From the NCBI GenBank assembly GCA_032250895.1, contig JAVVEZ010000068.1, positions 1 to 19,423 of the forward strand: DNA of 19,423 nucleotides, in the 5' to 3' direction. Shown here piece after piece: positions 1-5,951 of the stretch. The stretch comes from JAVVEZ01 sp032250895 (GTDB taxonomy: Bacteria; Pseudomonadota; Gammaproteobacteria; Pseudomonadales; Pseudohongiellaceae). Made by a program: the position numbers and the translations under genes. How positions within the stretch are numbered: position 1 is the stretch's first letter; every line of letters starts with the position of its first letter. The notes beneath the pieces were generated by a model. The model worked only from the letters and a program-made list of their open reading frames with translations. It was not told the DNA's origin and did no database searches.

Positions 1-225
1 TTGCCGCATCAGAGCCTGCCAGCGTGTTCAGTGCAAGGCAGACCGGCGAAGGCATAGTGGGCTTATGTCGAGCCGGGCTAACGCCGCAATGGGCACGCTG
101 GCAGGCTCCCGAAGGGCAGGCCCACAAGCCGCCTCCTGCTTTGTTGCTTGCTCTTGACATAGGCCCACTATGCCTGCGAGCAAGCGCCGCGCAGGTGACG
201 GCTTGTGGACCTGCTGATACGGCAA
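1..225. repeat. Nested inverted-repeat element, non-coding
   Basis: This gene-free stretch downstream of the glutaminase is built from several nested or interleaved inverted repeats. TTGCCGCATCAG (1-12) pairs with 214-225 (11 of 12). GAGCCTGCCAGCGTG (12-26) pairs perfectly with 94-108. The 22-base block 51-72 pairs with 151-174 with a few differences. CAGGCCCACAAGCC (117-130) pairs with 200-213 (13 of 14), and GCTTGCTC (146-153) pairs with 178-185. The outermost pair could be the termini of a small non-autonomous element about 225 bases long, but the window begins at its left end, so it may be truncated. Small open frames on both strands here carry similar peptide strings because of the symmetry and are not credible genes. 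Bases 226-297 show nothing clear. Confidence 0.75.
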
Positions 226-297
226 TGGAGGGGTGACATGACACTAACATAAATTTTTCAACATCCTGAACCCACACAAAAGCAGACCGACAGGCCC

Positions 298-1236
298 CTA
301 AAAAATTGACATCCCGGTACGCCGGGTAAAGAGTTCCAGGACCTTCAGACCCACCAGGGAATTGCCGAAAGCATTCAGCCCCGGAGACCACACGCAGATG
401 CTGAGCTGGCCCGGCACCAGCGCCACAATGCCACCACCAACGCCGCTCTTGCCCGGCAGACCCACACTGAAGGCAAACTCGCCAGACTGATCATAAAAAC
501 CGCAGCTTATCATAAGTGCATTGACCCGGCGTGCCCTGACCGGCTCCAGCAAGCGCACGGAATCGCCAGGGTTGATGCCGGCATTGGCAAGAAACAGAAA
601 GGCGCGGGCCACATCTCGGCAGTCCAGCATCAGGGAACACTGATGAAAATAGGCATCGAGCACGGCATCCACCTCATTGTGAATATTGCCGAAACTTCGG
701 ATGAAGTTCGCCAAGGCCATATTCCGGTAACCGCTCTCCCGCTCCGAGCGGGCAATTTCCTCGCTGAAAGCAATGCCCGGATTGCCGGAAACCTGGCGCA
801 CGAAGGCCAGCAGTTCCGTCAAGGCATCCGGGCAGTGGCTGAGCAAGGCATCGGTGGTCACCAGGGCCCCGGCATTGATCAGCGGGTTGCGTGGAATGCC
901 ATTTTCCGTTTCCAGCTGCACCAGGGAATTGAAGGCGCTGCCGGAGGGCTCGCGCCCCACCCGGGACCAGAGCGCCTCGCCGATCCTGGCCAGCACCATG
1001 CTCAGCACCAGAACCTTGGACATGCTTTGAATCGAAAACGGCACATCGGCGTTCCCGATACTGTAGCTGCCACCCTCCAGGGTTTCGATGGCAATGCCGA
1101 AGTGCTGCGGATCGGCCTTGGCCAGCGCAGGGATATAAGTGGCCACCCGCCCCTGCCCACACAGTGCCTGTGCTTCTTCATGAATGTCACGCAGGAGCGC
1201 GGCATAATCAAAGGCCGGATAGCTCAGCGTCTTCAT
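298..1236 (-). CDS. glsA: Glutaminase (GlsA/GlsB family)
   Basis: This enzyme hydrolyses L-glutamine to glutamate and ammonia in the cytoplasm. The 312-residue product matches the usual 305-310 of bacterial glutaminases. The serine-hydrolase (beta-lactamase-like) signature SMSK is at residues 71-74, giving nucleophile Ser71 and Lys74. The family segments ENGIPRNPLINAGAL and GKSGVGGGI are also present. There is no signal peptide. Its start codon overlaps the stop of the upstream haem-protein gene (ATGA on the minus strand, 1233-1236), so the two are probably translated from one mRNA. No rho-independent terminator is evident after the TAG stop. The family is secure; whether glsA or glsB is the better symbol cannot be settled here. 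Confidence 0.93.
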   Translation of the reverse strand: MKTLSYPAFDYAALLRDIHEEAQALCGQGRVATYIPALAKADPQHFGIAIETLEGGSYSIGNADVPFSIQSMSKVLVLSMVLARIGEALWSRVGREPSGSAFNSLVQLETENGIPRNPLINAGALVTTDALLSHCPDALTELLAFVRQVSGNPGIAFSEEIARSERESGYRNMALANFIRSFGNIHNEVDAVLDAYFHQCSLMLDCRDVARAFLFLANAGINPGDSVRLLEPVRARRVNALMISCGFYDQSGEFAFSVGLPGKSGVGGGIVALVPGQLSICVWSPGLNAFGNSLVGLKVLELFTRRTGMSIF

Positions 1237-2501
1237 CGGGGAAAATCCGGCAGGGTATCCTTCACGATGGCAAGGGTTGCGGCTTTGTCGGCCGCCGAGA
1301 TGTGACTGAAGCGAGCGGCGAAAGCCCCGGCGGCCAGTTCCTCGTGCAGTCGTGCATAAACCTGCTGCCTGACCACCTGCGGCAATGCGGCAAAGGCCTC
1401 GGAATAAACAAGATAGCTCAGTGGATAGCGAAAGGTTCGGCTGACCAGATCCAGCTCGCGCAGCGAGCGGCCCTGACTGTCGCGCGGCCCCAGTCGCTGG
1501 AAATATTCGCTGAAGCCGGACGTGCCACTGATTCTGTCATTCAGGGGGGCCTCGTCAACCATCAACAGGGCACGCACCAGGGGCTCACTGAGTTCGGCGA
1601 TGGCGGCATCCGGATCTCGTTCGGCATCATTATCGGCGAGCAGCGTGCGAGCCTCGAAGTTGAGCCGGGTGAGCAGATTCTGCACCGCTATTTGATGCTC
1701 CACCACCAACAGGGCCACGATATCACTGTGAGGGCTCAGATAGGGAGCTATATTCAGCAGGCTGCTCAGATCGGTGATATTGCCGGTTTTGCTCACATCG
1801 GGATGGCTCAGCATGGCCGGATCGCGGATCACCAGATTGCCAAGGTGGGTCTGGCTTCCGTGACGGCCACTGACATACCAGCCACCCCAGCGCTCGGCCA
1901 GTGGCGTGCGGGCATCCGTGATCTGACTCTGCTCATGGGTGACGATCTCGCCGTCCGCATCCACCAGATTGGAGCTCATCAGAAAGCGGGGGACGCCACC
2001 GCCACTGAGGCCATAACTGTCATGACAGCGCAGGCAGCGGTTCATGACGCGCTCGGTCTCGGGCAAACCTTCTGGACTGCGGGTCAACACATAGAAGACC
2101 GGACCCAGATTGGGATCCATCGCCGCAATCTCGACAGAACTGCTGCCCTGTATCCAGGCTACATAGACCGAGTCATTGAAATACACTGCGCGCGGGGTCG
2201 CGGCGGTGATAAAGCGAAGTTTGAGGCTGGTCTTGGAAAACACCAGTATCTGCGTGGACGGATCGATGTCCAGCGCTGCCAGCAGGTCATCCAGGTAGCC
2301 CCGCGGCTCCCGGTATTCCAGACTGCGCTGCCCCCCGTCGATTTTCGCCAGCAGACGGCTCATCGGGTCGCTGGCCGCCGCAGTGCTATAGCCTACTGCC
2401 GGGTATTCCTGGTCATAGCGCAATTGCGCGGTGGCGCTCTGGCTCGACAGGCACAGCACGATGCTCAGGCTGGTCAGTACATCGGCAATGAAATATTTCA
2501 T
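1233..2501 (-). CDS. Exported single-haem c-type protein, unknown function
   Basis: The predicted product has 422 residues. The chosen start (MKYFIADVL...) is preceded by AGGA and begins a clear signal peptide with a hydrophobic core at about residues 8-20 and a likely SATA|Q cleavage near residue 25. The frame stays open upstream to 2654, but that part runs through promoter and hairpin sequence. One haem-attachment motif, CLRCH, lies at 156-160, followed by a Gly-rich stretch and RWGGWYVSGRHG (204-215). The pattern recalls uncharacterised periplasmic cytochrome-like proteins with an RWGGWYVTG-type motif. No catalytic site or second CXXCH was seen. It sits first in a two-gene operon with glutaminase, with which it has no obvious biochemical link. 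It could be an electron carrier or a haem-containing enzyme; I cannot choose. Confidence 0.82.
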   Translation of the reverse strand: MKYFIADVLTSLSIVLCLSSQSATAQLRYDQEYPAVGYSTAAASDPMSRLLAKIDGGQRSLEYREPRGYLDDLLAALDIDPSTQILVFSKTSLKLRFITAATPRAVYFNDSVYVAWIQGSSSVEIAAMDPNLGPVFYVLTRSPEGLPETERVMNRCLRCHDSYGLSGGGVPRFLMSSNLVDADGEIVTHEQSQITDARTPLAERWGGWYVSGRHGSQTHLGNLVIRDPAMLSHPDVSKTGNITDLSSLLNIAPYLSPHSDIVALLVVEHQIAVQNLLTRLNFEARTLLADNDAERDPDAAIAELSEPLVRALLMVDEAPLNDRISGTSGFSEYFQRLGPRDSQGRSLRELDLVSRTFRYPLSYLVYSEAFAALPQVVRQQVYARLHEELAAGAFAARFSHISAADKAATLAIVKDTLPDFPR

Positions 2502-2550
2502 GGGGTCCTGAATTATCCGGTTCTGGGCCAAGGGTATGGCCCGCTTGCTG

Positions 2551-2580
2551 ATTATACAAAAAAGCCCGGGACTTTGTCGG
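2551..2580 (-). promoter_or_regulatory. Candidate sigma70 promoter for the haem protein-glutaminase operon
   Basis: Read on the minus strand, a perfect -10 TATAAT lies at 2556-2551 and a partial -35 CCGACA at 2580-2575, separated by 18 bases. Transcription would start near 2545, giving a leader of about 45 bases with AGGA just before the ATG at 2501. The -35/-10 spacer is occupied by a terminator-like hairpin and its T-run. The -35 match is only 4 of 6. Confidence 0.5.
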
Positions 2581-2583
2581 GCT
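2558..2583 (-). terminator. Rho-independent terminator-like hairpin on the minus strand
   Basis: AGCCCG (2563-2568) pairs with CGGGCT (2578-2583), with a possible additional GAC/GTC pairing inside. On the minus strand the stem is followed at once by six T (2563-2558). This would stop minus-strand transcripts arriving from within fhs before they enter the haem-protein gene. The plus strand has no T-run after the stem, so it should not act on fhs mRNA. Confidence 0.6.
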
Positions 2584-2675
2584 GGTAATTCATCGCTCTC
2601 CCTAGTATTCTCGCCATCCAGACCGGACCTGTCGGTTCGCCTCGTCACTATCAAACATTAAGGAACTAGACTTTC

Positions 2676-4346
2676 ATGGCTCAACTCTCAGACATTCAGA
2701 TTGCCCAGGCCTCGCAGACGCAGGCCATCTCGGCCATTGGCGACAAACTTGGAATTCCCGCCGACTCCCTGTTTCAGTACGGCCCCAAAAAAGCCAAAAT
2801 CGATTATAACTTTATCCGTTCCCTGGCCGACAAACCCAATGGCAAACTCATTCTGGTCACCGCCATCTCCCCCACCCCGGCCGGAGAAGGCAAGACCACC
2901 ACCACTGTCGGCCTGGGTGATGCGCTGACCAGTATTGGCAAAAAAGCCGCCATCTGTCTGCGTGAACCGAGCCTGGGCCCCTGTTTCGGCATGAAGGGGG
3001 GCGCGGCAGGCGGTGGTTACGCCCAGGTCGTGCCGATGGAAGACATCAATCTGCATTTTACCGGCGACTTCCATGCCATCGGCGCGGCCCACAATCTGCT
3101 TTCTGCAATGCTCGACAACCACATCTACTGGTCGAACAGCCAGCAACTCGATGCCCGTCGCATCAGCTGGCGCCGGGTCGTGGACATGAATGACCGCGCC
3201 CTGCGCGATATCACCGTTGGCCTGGGCGGTCCCGGCAATGGTTTCCCGCGTCAGACCGGTTTCGACATCACCGTGGCTTCCGAAATCATGGCCATTTTCT
3301 GCCTGGCTACCGACATCGATGATCTGCGCCGGCGCCTGGCCAGGATCGTCATCGGCACAACCCGTGACCTGAAACCCATTACCGCCGCCGACATCAAGGC
3401 CGACGGCGCCATGACCGCGCTGCTCAAGGATGCCCTGATGCCCAACCTGGTGCAGACCCTGGAAGGCACCCCGGCGCTGGTGCATGGTGGTCCCTTTGCC
3501 AATATCGCCCACGGCTGCAACTCCGCCATGGCCACCACCACCGCACTGAAACTGGCCGACTACGTGGTCACCGAAGCTGGCTTCGGTGCCGACCTGGGCG
3601 CCGAGAAATTCTTTGATATCAAATGTCGCAAAACGGGCCTGAAACCGGATGCGGTCACCATCGTTGCCACCGTCCGCGCACTCAAGATGCATGGCGGCGT
3701 GGCCAAGGATCAGCTCAAGGGTGAAAATCTGGAGGCGGTCCGCAAGGGCATGTGCAACCTGGAACGTCATCTGAAGAACATCGCCAAGTTCGGCATGCCG
3801 GCCATTGTGGCCATCAATCGTTTCGACAATGACAGCCCTGCCGAAATCGACGTGATCCGGAAGGCCTGTGAAGCACTCGGCGTCAAAGTCATCGAGTGCA
3901 CCCATTGGGCCGATGGCGGCGCCGGGGCGGCTGAACTGGCCAGGGAAGTGGTCGCACTGACCGACAGCGGCAGCAAGTTCAAGCCCCTGTATGAGGACTC
4001 CATGAGCCTGTGGGATAAAACCGAGACCATCGCCCGGGAAATCTATGGCGCCAGCGGCATCATCGCCGACACCAAGATTCGTCAGCAATTTGAACTCTAT
4101 CAGCGCCAGTACGGCCATTTTCCGGTCTGCATGGCCAAGACCCAGTACAGCTTCTCCACCGATCCATCACTGATCGGAGCGCCCAGCAATCATGTGGTCG
4201 CGATCAAGGAACTGCGGCTGTCCGCCGGTGCCGAATTTGTGGTGGCCGTCTGTGGTGACATCATGATCATGCCGGGTCTGCCCCGGGTGCCTGCGGCCGA
4301 AAATATTTCCGTGAACGCAGATGGACACATAGAGGGTCTGTTCTAA
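2676..4346 (+). CDS. fhs: Formate--tetrahydrofolate ligase
   Basis: The enzyme joins formate to tetrahydrofolate using ATP, giving 10-formyl-tetrahydrofolate for purine synthesis, formyl-Met-tRNA and one-carbon flux. The product is 556 residues, the normal family length. The P-loop-like TPAGEGKTTTT segment is at about residues 67-77, and typical family stretches follow, such as REPSLGPCFGMKGGAAGGGYAQ (near 104-125), TGDFHAIGAAHNLL and FNRFD-like INRFD. AAGGA at 2660-2664 precedes the ATG by about eleven bases. It is transcribed divergently from the haem-protein operon. A possible -10 TAGTAT near 2605 lacks a convincing -35. It is followed by a palindromic intergenic element and a methyltransferase-like gene; the latter has its own candidate promoter, so co-transcription is uncertain. 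Confidence 0.97.
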   Translation: MAQLSDIQIAQASQTQAISAIGDKLGIPADSLFQYGPKKAKIDYNFIRSLADKPNGKLILVTAISPTPAGEGKTTTTVGLGDALTSIGKKAAICLREPSLGPCFGMKGGAAGGGYAQVVPMEDINLHFTGDFHAIGAAHNLLSAMLDNHIYWSNSQQLDARRISWRRVVDMNDRALRDITVGLGGPGNGFPRQTGFDITVASEIMAIFCLATDIDDLRRRLARIVIGTTRDLKPITAADIKADGAMTALLKDALMPNLVQTLEGTPALVHGGPFANIAHGCNSAMATTTALKLADYVVTEAGFGADLGAEKFFDIKCRKTGLKPDAVTIVATVRALKMHGGVAKDQLKGENLEAVRKGMCNLERHLKNIAKFGMPAIVAINRFDNDSPAEIDVIRKACEALGVKVIECTHWADGGAGAAELAREVVALTDSGSKFKPLYEDSMSLWDKTETIAREIYGASGIIADTKIRQQFELYQRQYGHFPVCMAKTQYSFSTDPSLIGAPSNHVVAIKELRLSAGAEFVVAVCGDIMIMPGLPRVPAAENISVNADGHIEGLF

Positions 4347-4495
4347 GGAACTCTGAATAAGCCCACTCCTGTCGCCCCGGCGCAGGCCGGGGCCCAGAGA
4401 GAGACCCATGAACGAGATGACTTCTCCTTGATTCAGCATCATCATGTTCCGATAGCTTGACTGGGGGCTTTAGCGTTCATTACCATTCAGAGTCC
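4347..4495. repeat. MITE-like element with imperfect terminal inverted repeats
   Basis: The left end reads GGAACTCTGAATAAG (4347-4361). The right end, ATTCAGAGTCC (4485-4495), reads GGACTCTGAAT on the other strand, so the ends form an imperfect inverted repeat around about 149 bases with no protein. Inside is CCCCGGC-GCAG-GCCGGGG (about 4375-4392), a palindrome resembling dispersed intergenic repeats of many proteobacteria. The end motif recurs at 5808 and 15285. No clear target-site duplication is visible. Confidence 0.55.
4457..4486 (+). promoter_or_regulatory. Candidate promoter for the methyltransferase-like gene
   Basis: TTGACT (4457-4462) is followed after 18 bases by TACCAT (4481-4486). 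The -35 is 5 of 6 and the -10 is 4 of 6 against consensus. If used, transcription would start near 4493, giving a structured leader of about 95 bases. The promoter lies inside the right part of the MITE-like element, so the element may have supplied it. Evidence is positional only. Confidence 0.3.
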
Positions 4496-4533
4496 GGACC
4501 CGCGTGAAAGGTCCTTGACGCTGGTCCACATTG

Positions 4534-4584
4534 CCCAGATCCCGCTGAGCGGGAACTGGGTTTATAACAACAAGGAGAAACTCC
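4534..4584 (+). promoter_or_regulatory. Structured 5' leader with ribosome binding site in a hairpin
   Basis: Two hairpins precede the ATG at 4589. The first pairs CCCAG (4534-4538) and CCCGCT (4541-4546) with AGCGGG (4548-4553) and CTGGG (4556-4560), broken only by a two-base internal loop. The second is AGGAG-AAA-CTCCT (4573-4585), in which the Shine-Dalgarno sequence is the left arm. A smaller GGACC/GGTCC pair lies at 4496-4514. Folding of the second stem would mask ribosome binding. I could not match the leader to a known riboswitch. Confidence 0.5.
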
Positions 4585-4588
4585 TATC

Positions 4589-5764
4589 ATGGCTGCATCC
4601 TCAAAAGCTGCACTGGCAACGCTTGCTGAAGACAAAGAAAATACGCCTTTCCGGTTTTACGACAACCGTCAGAAATACCTGTCCTTCATCAACACCTGCA
4701 ATGAAAAAACTGCCATTGCCAAGCGCGCCAGCCGCGAATTTCAGTTCATTCATCCCACGCCCCCGGCCTTCCGGATGTTTGATGCCGGCATGGGTGATGC
4801 CACCGTTCTTTCCGACTGCATGCGCGATCTGCACCAGCGTTTTCCGACCGTTCCGCTGGTGGTCGTGGCCAAGGAAATCAGCATGGAGGACGTGCGCATC
4901 GGCCTCGACAAGATGGTGGATCGTTTCTGCGAGCACCCTGCCACCATCCTGATCCTGACCAATCTGAATTATGCCGACGCCCCTCGTCTGATACCCCGGG
5001 ATCTGGCCTCTGCGAGCGTGCTCAACTGGAAGGAAGTCAAACTGGAAGGCACCATGTCCTTCGGTTACAAGGAACAACTGGAAAGCCTGCACGACATGTT
5101 TGCCGATGGCTGGGCCACCGAGACCAGCAACGTCAGCGGCAACCCGGTATTCAAGAAACCCTCGGTGGTGGTGATCTACCGCAAGGACCATCAAATCCTG
5201 TTGGACTCGGTCATCCCCCGCCCCGGTCTGCAGAACTGGCAGTATGACTTCATTCTGGCTTCCCAGCCCTGGCGCGCCAAGACCTCGGCCCATTTCAAGG
5301 CGGAGAAGATCATTGCGCCACTGACGCGCACCTTGGCGCCCGGCGGACGCCTGCTGGCGGTGCAGTCCTGCGGCAAGGATCCGGCCCAAGACATCGTGGA
5401 GGAAATCTGGCCCGACGAAAACCCCTTCCCCGTGTCCCGGCATGACATCCTGCGGGAAGTGAAGCAAATCCTGGGCCGTGACGCCAAGGACTTCAATATC
5501 AAGGAAATGGCAGACGACAAGGCTGTTTTCAGCTACAAGATGCATACCCTCCCCTCCGAAATCGGCCCCGCCAATATCGGGACATCCACACTGTTCGCAG
5601 CCTGGAATGCCGCCATCTATGTATGCCAGATTGAAGAGCAACGGCTGGAAGAGGTCATCGCGGCCGGCAACTACCTGAAGGCCACGGCAAGAATCCTCAA
5701 CGAGCATGGCGGCCTCTGGTTCAACGACGAGACCTTCGTCATTTCCCGCAACCGGAATTCCTGA
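4589..5764 (+). CDS. SAM-dependent methyltransferase-like protein, substrate unknown
   Basis: This 391-residue cytoplasmic protein has features of a class I methyltransferase. FDAGMGDATVLSD (64-76) fits motif I, which binds S-adenosylmethionine, and LAPGGRLLAVQS (249-260) fits the strand and turn after the active site. The gap between them, about 170 residues, is longer than in minimal methyltransferases and suggests an inserted segment or a diverged domain. No signal peptide or membrane span is present. AGGAG at 4573-4577 supports the ATG start. Neighbours fhs and metG belong to one-carbon and methionine metabolism, the source of SAM, but that is only context. I do not recognise a named family, so the substrate is not assigned. 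Confidence 0.75.
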   Translation: MAASSKAALATLAEDKENTPFRFYDNRQKYLSFINTCNEKTAIAKRASREFQFIHPTPPAFRMFDAGMGDATVLSDCMRDLHQRFPTVPLVVVAKEISMEDVRIGLDKMVDRFCEHPATILILTNLNYADAPRLIPRDLASASVLNWKEVKLEGTMSFGYKEQLESLHDMFADGWATETSNVSGNPVFKKPSVVVIYRKDHQILLDSVIPRPGLQNWQYDFILASQPWRAKTSAHFKAEKIIAPLTRTLAPGGRLLAVQSCGKDPAQDIVEEIWPDENPFPVSRHDILREVKQILGRDAKDFNIKEMADDKAVFSYKMHTLPSEIGPANIGTSTLFAAWNAAIYVCQIEEQRLEEVIAAGNYLKATARILNEHGGLWFNDETFVISRNRNS

Positions 5765-5807
5765 GCAGGGTGCAGGGCTCCAAGCCTGTCCCATCCTATT
5801 CGTCTTT

Positions 5808-5855
5808 GGAAAGCTCTGACTAAACCTCATCCCGGCCTGCCTGGCCGGGATGAGG
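5808..5855. repeat. Dispersed motif plus 13-bp perfect hairpin
   Basis: The segment starts with GGAAAGCTCTGACTAA (5808-5823), a copy of the motif also found at 4347 and 15285. It continues into CCTCATCCCGGCC (5825-5837), loop TGCCT, then its exact complement (5843-5855). The stem could terminate transcription after the methyltransferase-like gene, but the T-runs on either side are only two to three bases, so rho-independent termination would be weak. The architecture resembles the element at 4347 and suggests a related repeat. Confidence 0.65.
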
Positions 5856-5868
5856 TTCGCGGGCCTCC

Positions 5869-5897
5869 TTTAAATCCAGGCGAATTCCGGTTATGAT
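5869..5897 (+). promoter_or_regulatory. Candidate metG promoter
   Basis: TTTAAA (5869-5874) and TATGAT (5892-5897) are separated by 17 bases, just downstream of the hairpin and about 55 bases before the metG start. The -10 is 5 of 6 and the -35 is 4 of 6 against sigma70 consensus. In the leader, CCTGTC (5904-5909) can pair with GACAGG (5937-5942), which touches the Shine-Dalgarno AGGAAG. Confidence 0.45.
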
Positions 5898-5951
5898 TCG
5901 CGGCCTGTCAAAAGCCCTGTTTTTTCGCCCATTTCCGACAGGAAGCCCGCT

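Noticed and set aside
1..225. Integron attC site or small genes in the inverted-repeat region
   Set aside because: No pair of core sites of the GTTRRRY type was found, and the small frames on both strands simply reflect the palindromes.
1164..2588. 474-codon open frame on the plus strand opposite the haem-protein gene
   Set aside because: It is antisense to a gene with a signal peptide, haem motif and ribosome binding site. Its low-complexity composition fits a codon-bias shadow.
2502..2654. N-terminal extension of the haem protein
   Set aside because: It would translate the terminator hairpin and promoter and place the signal peptide internally.
2688..4118. 476-codon open frame antisense to fhs
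   Set aside because: Fhs is unmistakable on the other strand, and the antisense product has no recognisable motif.
4496..4588. Known SAM, SAH or glutamine riboswitch
   Set aside because: Hairpins are present, but I could not align them with the conserved cores of these classes.
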